This document shows positions 48,451 through 60,391 of a stretch of DNA of 64,000 nucleotides, one piece after another. A program made the translations under genes and the position numbers. The DNA comes from Taenia hydatigena (Eukaryota > Platyhelminthes > Cestoda > Cyclophyllidea > Taeniidae): the NCBI GenBank assembly GCA_036345935.2, contig JADWOT020000004.1, positions 14,275,467 through 14,339,466 of the forward strand, read 5' to 3'. The notes below the pieces were generated by a model, which made no database searches, was not told where the DNA came from, and saw only the letters and a list, made by a program, of their open reading frames with translations. Numbering within the stretch: the stretch's first letter is position 1; each line of letters begins with the position of its first letter.

Positions 48451-49029
48451 ACGATTATTGACACAATCCAATCACTGGTTGTTATGGCAGCACTAACATC
48501 TATGGTGTTTGTCTGATCACTTCACACCCATATTCAACTGCAGTGTCAAGTGAAGTAGGGCAGGTAGACGGTAGATGTGTAGTGAAGCACTAACAAAGTG
48601 AATTGGCTGAATTATTCATTCAAAGGGCTATTCTAGAGTTCCCTCATCAGTCAAAGGGGAATCGCTTTTGATGCTGATGCGGTCAAGCTAGTTGATGAGC
48701 ACGCTTCATTCAAGTGTAGCATTGGAAGTGTAAATTATGTTTTATCCACAAGAACAACACTATAATTAGTGTCAACTGCGCTGAAACAAACTTGGCCGAT
48801 TACTATCACTACCATCTGTACATAGCTATTGTAACAAGCTCTGTTATGCTTTAAAGCAATCAATTGCCTATAATAGTACTTGCAACCCACTCCCCATTGA
48901 AATGGATTAGCAATCGCTACTTTGTAATTAGGTGATTGCCATCATCTCCTGTCTCTCCGAATAAATTCATCTCAGTATTTTTAACCGTTATTATGGTATT
49001 TCCTACTTCGCACCTATAGAGAACCCAAG

Positions 49030-49682
49030 AGCGTATGAGCCAATCCACTTCACCCCCTCGCACCTGTCCAACCGACCCTAACCATTCCATCAGGTCAATA
49101 TGACTTACTGCTGCCTGACGCGTGCAATGTCCAATGGATTGGATGCAGTGGCGACGAAATCTGTTGCGAGTTATCCTGGTCACAGCTCATTGCCGTGGTG
49201 TGGGATGAAGGTGTGATGGTGGCGATAACTGTAGGGCCAGGGGACAGTAAAAAGTTGCGGTTACTTAGATCTCATCAAGCTTGTCGTGCATTTCTCAATG
49301 GAACCTATTTTTTTGTCATAAGCCTGTACAAACATCCTCTTTACACTGTCATGCCTCTTCGTTTGCATTGTGGCGCATTCCTCCCAACTCCTTTAACTCG
49401 TTAGTCTTTTTGGTATCAAGGGCTATCAGATAGGGAGTACAATTAACGAGCGTGAAGCAGAGACAACCATTCAAGCGCCATACACCCCTCAGGTGAATAT
49501 TTCGCGGCAGACGTATCACTAGACTTAAAAGTGAAGACAGATCTCTCATTCCTGATGGTCCTAAGGGATTGACCAGCATGCGTCAAATTTGGTGGCTTGA
49601 TATCTTGCTGACGGCCTCCCATCCATTCCATATGCTTACAGCATTTGCGTAGCCATGCTTTTCCTAGTTTTGTTTTCTGCAC
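49030..49682. repeat. Repeat A, copy 2, spanning the left palindrome boundary
   Basis: The outer part (to 49,307) belongs to the near-identical arm. The inner part (49,308-49,682) pairs with the right side only at roughly 70-80% identity. The minus strand encodes MEWMGGRQQDIKPPN then LTHAGQSLRTIRNER, matching copy 1 and copy 3. Confidence 0.8.
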
Positions 49683-50639
49683 CTTACACCACTATGATGC
49701 TAATATAAGCAAATGCAGTGCTTTACAGATCACGAAAGTGGTCTAAACGTTGGAAACATAGACTGTTTTGCTTTGATAACACTGCAATAATTTGGCTTCT
49801 TTCATCCCTTATAATCACGCAGAGTAACAAATCGCGTAGAGGCTCTAAAGTTGGCAGGCAATAGAAGTGGAGTCAGGAGATTGGTTCCTTAGCTATGAGA
49901 GTATTACAATGCTGCCTACTGACTCATTCAGCCAAGCCGTTGTTGATTTGATTTCCAATATAACGTGCTTTGTGATGTTTTTTTGGAACAAAATGCGCAA
50001 GTTTGGAGTTAGAGTAGGTACCTTAAATTGCGCCGCATTTCACGACGTCTGACACAGCACTAGTTGAAATCTAAAAAGCGCAATTTCTCATCTTAAATAC
50101 CGTATGTGGGGTGATGGATTTGACCTCATAAATTTCCTTTGTGACAGCCGGCAACTATTTGTCTCTTAGTGCTGTTGCCTTCATTTGAGGTAGCAAGTTT
50201 GACCAGGTGAAAAATAGTGATAAATTCTGCTATGCAATCATGCATTGTCTAAAATTTATGATGCCTACTTGGCACTATAGGAGCCGTCTCTTTTCTGTCT
50301 GTTTTCGTAACTTCTAATTGCCAATATTTGGATTTCAAATCCATAGTGTGTGACTAATGGATTGTTGACGTAGGGTTAGGAAACGCCTTCAGCCTAGTAA
50401 CGGCGCTACACTTCCTTAAGCAGTGCACATTCATGGACTACCCTAGTTTTTCCTCTTAAATGCAATCTGAAGGATTCATGGTGACTTTGCCGGTTTCATA
50501 TCTTTATACCCTATTTATCTCCTGAACCAGTTAATTTAATTATTTCAGGTGGGGAGACTGTATGCCACTAGATAGTTGCTAAATGGGTTCAAATAAACCA
50601 ATACCCATCGTAAGCTTAAAGACATCTCTTCGTCTCAGT

Positions 50640-50890
50640 TTCGCTCATTACTATGCGAACATGGTCTTACGCTTGCTCAGCAATGAGCGAAGCTTATTCT
50701 TCCCAGAACCAATGCTGTGAGTTATTCGTGATTAAAAGTAATCTAATTTGTTTGTGAGGAGAGCTGTAGCCTTAAGAAGAGTCCGTAGAACAATTGCGTT
50801 GGCTGCATTGCTTTGCCGGTAAAAGAGATGCCCTCCACAATACTCAGGACCGATTTGGCGTTACGATGAATGTCAGCATTAAGTGTCACA
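50640..50890 (+). repeat. Repeat F, spacer copy
   Basis: Diverged homologue of 57,525-57,765, same orientation. Landmarks: CTCAGCAATG, ACCAATG.T.TGA, CTGCGTTGGCT with its counterpart TTGCGTTGGCT, and ATACTCAGGACC with AAATCCAGGATA. Confidence 0.5.
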
Positions 50891-51060
50891 TTTCAAGATA
50901 CTTCCAAGCACATACTAGACTCCATCGTCCAAATTTCTTTTCTTATGCAGTCTTCAAATGACATTTTCCCCTTAATATGGTCCTATTTTCTCCTGCTAAA
51001 CATCCTCCTGTAGAAGAGAAACGATTTGAATCTTTTGTGGGGATCTTGGCCAGTTTGCAG

Positions 51061-51359
51061 TTTAATTATTGACTTGGCTGCATTCCAGCCGGAACCAAAG
51101 CTGCATGAATCTCACATTGACGAATTGGAAGCCATTCGGAAGTGGACAGAGAAGGAAAAGGACGGCTTGTCTGATTTAGGAAAGTAGAGTGGGTGAGCTT
51201 ACCGTAGAGACGTAGAGTTTGGCCACCTCCTAATCGCCTACGGTTTGATGCCACGGGGGGGTCCTTGCCACTTTTCGATTGCAAAATCAACCGGACGACA
51301 GCTTTTGGTCTTTGTGGTGCTGGGTTTTTTAACAATGATAGTTGTCGGACTCAATCGTT
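51061..51359 (+). CDS. Candidate exon(s) with membrane segment in palindrome spacer
   Basis: After CAGTTTGCAG a plus frame reads LIIDLAAFQPEPKLHESHID then ELEAIRKWTEKEKDGLSDLG and stops. The same frame reopens to give VEFGHLLIAYGLMPRGG and a hydrophobic segment (QLLVFVVLGFLTMIVVGL) before TAG at 51,357-51,359. Protein-like and non-repetitive, and it lies in the only single-copy part of the palindrome. Family not recognised; the internal stops mean it is either two exons or decayed. Confidence 0.3.
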
Positions 51360-51564
51360 AGATTGTAAGTAGCCACCTAGCTCTTAATCTTGCATGATAC
51401 GCCTTAGAAGGCACGTTCTTCTAAGTGTTGAATGCTTCTATCACACTCCTCATCACCCTTGCCGGGTTTTGGCAGCAAAGGAAGAAGTCTTACGCAAAAG
51501 TCTGCTCTTGCTGTTTGATGATGAGATAAGCTCAAACCTTAAAGCAGTGATTTGTGTTTGAGTC

Positions 51565-52200
51565 GTGCAGAAACCAAAACTGGAAAAGGCGTGGCTACAA
51601 AAATCACGTAGCATATGGATTGGGTGGGAGATCATCTACATGACATCAAGACACCAAATTTGATGCATGTTGGTCAATGCCTTAGGACCATCAGGATTGA
51701 GACAAGATCTATGTCGTCACTTGCAAGTCCACAAACTGCTCACTTGAGGTGTCGATGGCATTTGCAAGGTTGTCTCTAATGCACGCTCCCCAATCGTACT
51801 CCCTTGATACCACGAAGACTAACAAATTAATCGAAACAGAAGGGATGCGCCACAATGCAAACGAAGAGGCATGACAATGTAAAGAGGATGCTTGCACAGG
51901 CTTATGACAAAAAAAATAGGTTCCATTGAGAAATGCACGACAAGCTTGATGAGATCTAAGTAACCGCAACTTTTTACTGTCCCCTGGCCCTACAGTTATC
52001 GCCACCATCACACCTTCATCCCACACCACGGCAATGAGCTGTGACCAGGATAACTCGCAACAGATTTCGTCGCCACTGCATCCAATCCATTGGACATTGC
52101 ACGCGTCAGGCAGCAGTAAGTCATATTGACCTGATGGAATGGTTAGGGTCGGTTGGACAGGTGCGAGGGGGTGAAGTGGATTGGCTCATACGCTCTTGGG
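51565..52200. repeat. Repeat A, copy 3, spanning the right palindrome boundary
   Basis: Collinear with copy 1 at 23.87-24.48 kb over its full length, so it extends on both sides of the 51,917 identity boundary. The plus strand encodes WVGDHLHDIKTPNLMHVGQC then LRTIRIETRS. Confidence 0.8.
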
Positions 52201-52773
52201 TTCTCTATAGGTGCGAAGTAGGAAATACCATAATAACGGTTAAAAATACTGAGATGAATTTATTTGGAGAGACAGGAGATGATGGCAATCACCTAATTAC
52301 AAAGTAGCGATTGCTAATCCATTTCAATGGGGAGTGGGTTGCAAGTACTATTATAGGCAATTGATTGCTTTAAAGCATAACAGAGCTTGTTACAATAGCT
52401 ATGTACAGATGGTAGTGATAGTAATCGGCCAAGTTTGTTTCAGCGCAGTTGACACTAATTATAGTGTTGTTCTTGTGGATAAAACATAATTTACACTTCC
52501 AATGCTACACTTGAATGAAGCGTGCTCATCAACTAGCTTGACCGCATCAGCATCAAAAGCGATTCCCCTTTGACTGATGAGGGAACTCTAGAATAGCCCT
52601 TTGAATGAATAATTCAGCCAATTCACTTTGTTAGTGCTTCACTACACATCTACCGTCTACCTGCCCTACTTCACTTGACACTGCATTTGAATATGGGTGT
52701 GAAGTGATCAGACAAACACCATGGATGTTAGTGCTGCCATAACAACCAGTGATTGGATTGTGTCAATAATCGT

Positions 52774-52984
52774 TAAGAGAGGAAAGGAAAGAGGGAAAGG
52801 TGACGCGAAGTATTAGTGTATTCACAAGACTGAAAGGGGAACTTTAAGTGTTCCGCGCTCTTCTCTTTCTCATTGCCCAGGAAAAGTGGAAAGGTTGAGG
52901 AGTGGAGTTAATGGGGATCGCCTTACATTCCAGCTCCTGTTTGTCCCTCCAATTGGCGTAGAGATGTTGCACAAGCAGACAGAC
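52774..52984 (+). repeat. Repeat G, right-arm copy
   Basis: Mirror of 48,240-48,450. Confidence 0.5.
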
Positions 52985-52997
52985 ATCCAATGCTGGC

Positions 52998-53844
52998 TCC
53001 TGCTCTCGCTTTGAAGAAGAAAGTGCCATTCGACATGAGGAGCAGCAAACTGTCTCCTGCCAATCTCCCTTATCCACGTTGCCTCATGACCAAGGCCACA
53101 GGATTATACCCGTCCGTCTTTTGCCATTCTTCAACACCACTACAATGTCCTGTTGTGATTGTGTACTGCAGTCGGAATCACCACGCACAGAAGCTGACAT
53201 GATCCTTCCTCTGAGCAATCAATCTTTTAACATGCATTTTGCTAGGACATGTATATTTATTATTGTTTGACATCGTCGTGAAAGTGGTTTGGGCCGTACT
53301 ATCTCAAGAATTAAATACTTAGGCAACGATGTTAAATTCGACAACCCTGATTGCATCATCTACATTGTGCACTATTGACGGTTCCTCGAGGCTGAACTAG
53401 GAGCCACCATTGAAGTCCTCGCGCCTAACAAAACATTGGAAAATTTCGCGAGAATCCTTCGCAGAATCGGTAACTTCCGCAATCTTTTGCTGCATACTGC
53501 ACGAGTGGATTGGAAATCATGGTGCACCAGGCGTGAGCACGAAAAACTTGTCAATTGGTCTAATCTCTTAGAGTGGGCATGTTGCGACGCAGTCTCCATA
53601 AGAAAGTGAGAGCTTTCGTGACGGCTACTTCGAAGTGTAGCATAAAAATATGCGCACCAGTTTAAGCCTCCTACGCGTCCACAATGCCCGTGTTATTCTG
53701 CCTTTACTGTTGTTTTGTATGGTTGAGTTTTTAATTATAATATGCCCTTTGAGAACTGTGGATCAGCTGCCTGCCTGCTTTGGAACAGATGTATCGGAGG
53801 CTAATGCATTATTCTGTAGTCAAAAGTACCTCTTCTTTTGGTTA
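52998..53844 (+). pseudogene. F-box-family copy 6, right arm
   Basis: Mirror of 47,380-48,226: C-terminal family part only, tail-to-tail with copy 5 near 53,863. One base differs near 53,068 (Thr versus Pro in a shadow frame). Confidence 0.7.
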
Positions 53845-53863
53845 GCATTCCCGATTCCAATGG

Positions 53864-54558
53864 TTGGTGGGGTGCAAGGGCTTTTGTGACGACTTATAGA
53901 TCATCCACGAGGAATCGTCAACTGCGCACAAAATAGACGATGCAATCGCATTCGTCAGGTCCATCGCCGGTGCCTGCATATGCAGTCTTTCGTACAATAC
54001 AACCCACATTACTTTCTTAACAATCTCCCTTAATGATAAAACTACCTGCCCTAGAAAAGCGTATTTTTAGAGGTTAATTGGTCAGAGGAATGTCCTTGCC
54101 AGCTTCTATGCTTAGTGATCCCAACAGCAGCACACACCCACAAGAGGATATCGCATTGATGTTAAAGAATGGCAAAAGACGAACGTGCATGGTTCTGTCC
54201 GTTCGGTCTTGAGGCAACGTGGACAAGGGGATTGACAGGAGGCAGTTTGCTGCGTCCCATATCGAATGGAATCAGAAGCCCCTTGGAAGGAGTTTTGTGA
54301 AGATCACGAGTGCATTCTGGCCACGCCCACTGCTTGATGTGCTGGGATGAGGGAGTGAAGAATCGCCGCGTGGAAAGCACCCACTTCCAACCTGGAACAG
54401 TAATGCATAGGTTCACAAAGCCTAGCGCATCCGAAAATAGGCATATTTTTAGTGACAATTTTGGTGGAGGAAACGGAAAATCAAAGCTTATGATCTAATA
54501 ATTAGGTACATACAGGCGAAACAACAAGGAGAATAGGTAGTCAACAGAGACTCACCAT
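53864..54558 (-). pseudogene. F-box-family copy 5, right arm
   Basis: Mirror of 46,666-47,360; ATG at 54,556-54,558 followed by GTGAGT. One substitution near 54,191 relative to the left arm. Confidence 0.7.
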
Positions 54559-54605
54559 TATAGAGAGATCATGGCGGAGATTGTTGGCGTGACGGAAAGT
54601 CGGGG

Positions 54606-54647
54606 TTTATATAGCTCACAAATGGTGTCATGGATTAGTATGACCTC
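54606..54647 (-). promoter_or_regulatory. Promoter of F-box copy 5, right arm
   Basis: Mirror of 46,577-46,618: TATATAAA at 54,606-54,613 and GAGGTCAT at 54,640-54,647 on minus. Confidence 0.65.
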
Positions 54648-54663
54648 GCCTCGATGCTAACAC

Positions 54664-57524
54664 ATAGGTTCTGTTCGTGTCGTACAGCATAAAATGTGGC
54701 ATAATCATGTTGTGCAACAGTAAAAAAATGACTTGACTGACGAAAGAACCCATAATTCTAGATGGACAATTACAATTTGCTGCAACAAGGAATAAGGGCT
54801 CTCATCAGTGCAGTTAGTAGTCAATGAGACGAAATTAACAGCTGCTCACTTAAACGCACCACGCCTGAGGGATAAATGAGAGCTGACACCAAGCCGACGC
54901 GTAGAACAAAGTTTGGAGAAGAGAAAGCAAACACGAGCTTTGCAGTACTAAACAAAATAAGGCGCTAGCGTAGCACAGTTGAAGTGGTTGCCAGTATCGT
55001 GAGCATCTCATGTGATTAAGGAACCGAAAAATAACAAGCGCTGTAGCAATTGTTTGGGTGCATGTAAAGATTTTGGCATTTAAATTGAATCCGGTCGTCT
55101 TAAGTAAATTTCAAGAGGGCAAGTTTATAAAGGGAAGCTTAATAGCGGTCGTCACCCAGAGAAAAATTAGGTAGTAAGTGCGATTTGAGAACAAAACCTT
55201 TTGTTATTCAGGTGCATTGAATGCTTTTCTATTAGGAAACTGCAATGTACTGCTCATTTAATGCAACAAGTACAGCTTATGTACCTAATGCCCTGCCCTA
55301 TTCATCTCTGCATTCCTGCTACCACCCCTGGCACGAGAAGACTAATTGTGCTGCAGCATCTTTATTGTCTTAAATTAAAAGAGGTCAATCCTGGGAACTT
55401 GAAGGGTTGTTTCTCTCAGTTTCGGGCAGATCAACCTCCCACTCAAGCACGAGGTTTAAGTTGTTATTCCACCACTTAGTTGAAAGGCGCTGTTAAGTAT
55501 AGAAGTTCTACGTGGCTGCCTCAGGTCTTCTAGCGCCTTTTTCGGTGCCACTTTTACAGGTAGATATTAACCTTGCCATCGGGTGGTTTTCTTCTTACAT
55601 TAGTGCATGGTCTACATTATCGTACCTTGTTATAGTGGAAGGTCAGTAGATAGGCACAGGGCCGTGCATTGTAGACGAGGCAATTTTTGTATGAGAGAGC
55701 ATTGACTACTCGAAACGCGTATTTGTTCAAACGGTGGTGGAATTAGCGGTACGTTTCGAGTGAAAGGTTCTGTTCGTATATGTGTACAAGTTCTCCCTCG
55801 CGGCAGTCATTAGTCCGAATGTGTCTGTCCTAATGTTTCTCTAGCCTTGTGCAAAACATTCATGTCTCTGTACTTATCATAAAGCATTGTCACTTACTAC
55901 CTCCCTCTTACTCTCATTTCGCGATCTGCAGGCATCTCGAGCGATGAAACACAAGTCCATGTGTAAGGCGTAGCGTCTCATGCTAGGAGAACGCGTCATC
56001 GACCCAAATCCCAATCCTCACGTTGCGCATTCCTGGTAAAAGCAGATAGTAGTTCGATGAGAGTGTGATTCATTCTTGCTGCCTGTCTGTTGCCTTGCGG
56101 GTTTCCAAAGTGCATTTGAGAACTGCTTGTATGAATTAGTCCGTGGCAACCAGCCACTTGGGTGACACATCACCTTCTCGGCACCATGAAATATTCTCTG
56201 CCAGGAGGAGGCCCACGTGCTCTCGTCATATTCATCTGGCCGCCTTGCTAACTAAGATTGTTACCTCTGCAACGAGCTCATGAGAGGATGCGAGAAAATG
56301 CCCATAGATCAGTGCTGTGTCAAGACCTGTACACTTCGCGCTTCTTCAATAGTGTTTGGTGGCCTTGCCCAAAAATAGTGTGCACACTGCAACGTTGTTC
56401 GCTTCTGCTAAGATGAACGCGCTAGATGGCACATCCGCGTTGTCTTTGTTATTCCCTGCTCTTACCGGAAATATCAAGTCGAATTTCTGCATTATCAAGT
56501 ACCAGCGCACAACTGACCAATCATTCTCCTTCACTGTTTGTAACAAAGCAAGCGCTTATTGATCCATTCCCACTGTAAGCTGCCTCGCTGTTAGGTAGCG
56601 TCCGACTGTGACAGGGACAACAAACGGCTCATGTTCTGCTGTACTTTCTGTCTCATCCATTTGTTAAGTTGGGTATTGGTGTAGATGATGACGTCCCTTG
56701 GTGAAAGTACATCAACCACGACTAGATTGCATGTGTCGGTATTTAGTACAAAGTGTGGGAATCTGTCTTCAATTCTTTGAACGCGTCACCATGTCAATTT
56801 TCTCAAAGAAAATACGTCATAAATTGCTTCTCAGTTGGTGCCTGCAGCGAGTTGACGATGTCAACAAAACCTTGAACAAAAAGCCTACAGTAGTTTGCCG
56901 AACCAGGAAATTTGTGTTGACATTGGCCAGATTCCCATTTGCATTGCACGGTCTTCGGCAGTCGTCATCACGTTTGTCGAGACCATGTGCCCAAGAAAGT
57001 TGACCTATCTCTGAAGGAAACGGTATTTCTTCGGAGTCAGGGCTAATCCAGTCATCCAACTTTCGTATCAGATTGGTATTATGCTCAGGGATATCTTCTC
57101 GAAGGCAAAAATGTTACCGGGAGAGACCATTGGGTGTATTGGTAACAGACCAATAAATGTTGCCCACGTTAGGCGTTGGAATAGGGGTGAAGCGTCACAA
57201 AAACAAAGAGCATTGTTCGCAATTTGTAAAGCCTCTTTGGTTCCATACAAATTGTCTTTTCTCTCTTTGCTTTTGTCGCATCCACTTACCAGTTCGGGAT
57301 GGGAAACCACTATGATGCATGCAGGAAGTCTAACGAACCGTTCATGTGGGGAGACAAAACGCACCAGTCCTGGTAGCAGAGTTCGACTTCCTGTGATCAA
57401 CGCGCAATCGTTAACTACTGACGCTTTCCATCACCAGTGCGATCAAAGATAGATTAATATTCGTCAAAGTCTCTTTTGTGCTTAAGTTTGCCCTTTCGCC
57501 CCGGTTTCGCGCATGACTATGAGA
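54664..57524. other. No gene recognised (right arm)
   Basis: Mirror of 43,700-46,560. The plus frame 55,201-55,479 is protein-like but unassigned. Confidence 0.35.
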
Positions 57525-57765
57525 AAATGGTCGGATCATTGCTCAGCAATGCGCGAAGTCACTTGCTCTCGTCACCAATGGTATGAATTGCTTGTGAGCA
57601 AGGATCATCCAATTCGTTCACAAAGAGAGCTGAGGCTTCAAAGATGGTGCTGCAGGTATCGTTAGCATCCAATTAGCCAGTGAAACAGCTGCGTTGGCTC
57701 TAGTGCCTCGCTGGTTGGAGAAGGTGTCGTTTGCAAAATCCAGGATAGGTTGAGATTGTCGAAGA
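57525..57765 (+). repeat. Repeat F, right-arm copy
   Basis: A plus frame within it reads FKDGAAGIVSIQLASETAAL then ALVPRWLEKVSFAKSRI, which looks like former coding sequence; the family is not recognised. Homologous to 50,640-50,890. Confidence 0.5.
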
Positions 57766-57811
57766 AAGTCAGCACCAGTCATCACGCTCAAGCCAGTCTA
57801 GAGCATATAAC

Positions 57812-58153
57812 ATGCCTCACCATGTAGGTTCCTTTCTCCGTGCAGTCTTCTCACGACGTTGCTTATTTCGCCATCATTGTCACCATTCTCCTAAAAGTGA
57901 TCTTGTAAGGGTGGGAACATTGCAATGCTTGCTGCAAAGATTTGGGAAAGTCGGCGGGTTTGCCATTGATGCGGCCACACACAAGCCGAGGAATGAGCAG
58001 CACAAATGTTTTATAGTTTACTCGAACCATGACTTACCGAACGGAAGCTACTTGGATGTAGACAGGAGGCGGAGAAGGATGGTTCACCTGATCTTGCAAA
58101 GAATTTACGAGAGAAGTGCTAAATGGCAGTCATCGCGACTGATCATCGAGTGA
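57812..58153 (+). CDS. Unrecognised basic ORF, right-arm copy
   Basis: 113 codons from ATG at 57,812. The second half (DLVRVGTLQCLLQRFGKVGG; YLDVDRRRRRMVHLILQRIY) is balanced and helical. No domain recognised. Identical to the left-arm copy. Confidence 0.35.
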   Translation: MPHHVGSFLRAVFSRRCLFRHHCHHSPKSDLVRVGTLQCLLQRFGKVGGFAIDAATHKPRNEQHKCFIVYSNHDLPNGSYLDVDRRRRRMVHLILQRIYERSAKWQSSRLIIE

Positions 58154-58748
58154 ACGCCACTGCGCTTAGCACTCGATACTAAACCAATCGTCTTGGTTAA
58201 ATTTGCAGGTGACGCACATATAATGAGAGTTGAAAGGAGGTTCAGGAGACGTCGCCAGTAAAACAGTACAATTGTAAGTATGCAATGTACTTTCTAGCCA
58301 TTTTTCTGCTTTTTTGTGGGTAATGAATAAATATGAATCATGAATCTAATTCTTACTATTGCAAAGGGTGTTACATAATGTAGCCTGACAATGCGACATG
58401 ATCCTTCTCCACCACCTCTCCTATGCGACTTTTCTTAAAGCAAGAAAACTGATTGGGTTCGACACCTTTATTGTCTCAGATAGGAGAAAATCTATGCAGT
58501 CATTGAAGAGGCTGAAGGGGTGGCTACTCTCATCGTCATACAAACGGACCTTCTTCCACCTCTCGCTTGCTTGATACACTTTTGGATAACAGACAACAGC
58601 ACTTTTCGGTCCTCTGATTGAATTGCTTTGTGCTCTCCAATGGGTCTCAATAGTTTATATCCATGCTTTAAGTCCGTCAACGGGTATGATCAATGTCTAT
58701 TCTAGCCCACCTGTCCACAGCTTTGCTATCCACGCTGTCGCATTTACG

Positions 58749-59342
58749 ATGTCGAAAGCGTAAGGAATTGTGCACCGCAGCTGCAAGTCTTCGCTTAATG
58801 TTATTTCTCATGACAGAACAACAAAAGAATGTTCTGTAAAATGGCTCAATAATAATTTAGGCAGACATATGAAGAAAGTGGTCGCCTCTCAAAGTGTGTG
58901 TATTTTCAATCAGAGAAAGATTGAGGGGTTAAATTCAGGTAACAACGAGTTGTTTGACGAAGATGGACACAGTAGAGAGAGAACGCCTTACATTCATGAC
59001 GATGCGAATGACAACGATGATGGATGAGGAGGTTCGTGGACGCAACGCTGATTGCACTCAGTCAAATTGCTTTCTTCGACGTCTCGATGAGACCAACCTT
59101 GTGGTAAATCTCACACTTGTCAGATGCAATGCATGTCTTTGCAGGATGGTGAACAAATTGTTAAATGTTGCAGCTTATCCGAACTTGATTTGCTTGAAGC
59201 CGTCGACAAATTCGAAGAGCTTTTGGATGAGCTGAAGAAACACATCTGCTCGCTGCAACACGTCATTTGCACTATCGTAGTGACTTTCTTCCTTGAGCGA
59301 TTGAAGCGCTTCTGCCTTTGTCCAGATATGATGGATTACTAG
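58749..59342 (+). CDS. Small multi-intron gene with terminal amphipathic/membrane helix
   Basis: Exons 58,781-58,938, 58,973-59,103 and 59,145-59,342 join in frame through GT..AG introns of 34 nt (58,939-58,972) and 41 nt (59,104-59,144). A fourth, tentative exon (ATG TCG AAA GC, 58,749-58,759) joins in frame if a 21-nt GTAAG..CGCAG segment is also removed, giving about 165 residues; otherwise the start lies upstream or at an internal Met. The product begins Lys/Ser/Asn-rich, has a Met-rich middle (FMTMRMTTMMDEEVRG), then a charged helix (SELDLLEAVDKFEELLDELK) and a hydrophobic stretch (HVICTIVVTFFLERL). Family not recognised. The joined frame stays open across two independent introns, which argues for a real gene. 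Confidence 0.5.
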
Positions 59343-59349
59343 AAATGTC

Positions 59350-60380
59350 TTCTCAACCGAAATAGACTAATCATGCTCAATCTTGCATCATCCAAATTCT
59401 TGCCTCAATAGGCACTTCGATGCCACTAGGCGATGGTTGGTGAGTAATTCTTGGCTCTACATTGTGGAACTTGGCTTGTCCTCAGCTTTCGTTAGAGCTG
59501 TCTAACCAATTAAGCGTGTAACGATATGGTTGAGGATAGACGCCTGTGATTGACGATGTTTGAAACCTGGATCGCCTCCTCATTATGCAGTTGTGAATCT
59601 GCGGCTGCTCCTTTGATCTATCGCCAGTAAGTAGCTCATCACTGTCGCACTCCCTTTCCCACTTGTCTTGCATTATATGCGTTTCCATTCGATTTTGATG
59701 CTACGTCACGTGGCGTGGTACTGCGGTTCCTTTAAAGCCAGGCAAAATATTCTACTGGTTGATTTCAACTCTAACCCGAGTCTCCGCAATTGCACGCTCA
59801 TCCTACGGATGTCACAAATCGCTTTTGCTTCGTGATTCTAATTTCTAAGGAAGGATATGGGTTCCGAGTGGGAACCTACTCTAATGGTACCTTCTCATGG
59901 TCAACTCAATTTGTCCAAGCAGTAATGAGCAATGGTTTCACGAGATGTAAGCGGAGACCAGTTCTATTTAACAGGCAACGAAATCGTTCCTAAAGCATTG
60001 ATGGCAAAGCGGTGTCAATCTTGGACCCTGTTGTTTACGGTGGCAAATCTTGCCACGCGATCGTATTTCATTTCACCGCATACTTTAGCTTGCCTTCTGT
60101 ATGCCTTAATTTCTGTTTGATCTCATCAACAGCCGGCTCAGTTTCTAACCTGCCTGCTGACTGATTAGCTGTTTTTTATCAGAGGGTATCAGTCACGGTG
60201 CCATCGTTGAACTAGTCTCATGCATTTGCGAGTGTAGATTTAGTGCATCTGAAAGGATTGTACATTTGAACTGGTTCCATGGTCCTTTCCTCCTGCTCAT
60301 GTGTGCAGCCAAGTAGTTTCTTTAGTTCTGCTACACACTTCAACGCGTGGACGTTTGGCCAAATGTATTTGGCTTTCCAC
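59350..60380. other. No recognised gene (right arm)
   Basis: Two overlapping protein-like plus frames (59,790-59,993 with GYGFRVGTYSNGTFSWSTQF; 59,932-60,120 with SGDQFYLTGNEIVPKALMAK) could be one gene split by a frameshift. No family recognised. Mirrored at 40,844-41,874. Confidence 0.3.
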
Positions 60381-60391
60381 TTTCCTCACAG

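Larger units (their letters stand above)
37224..49307. repeat. Giant palindrome, left arm
   Basis: Reverse complement of 51,917-64,000; paired positions sum to 101,224. Differences noticed: 37,417, 37,506, 41,170-41,171, 41,816, 47,033, 48,156, 48,501 and 48,538, i.e. about nine in 12.1 kb (not an exhaustive count). The outer boundary is not in the window because the partner arm runs off the end at 64,000. Confidence 0.95.
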
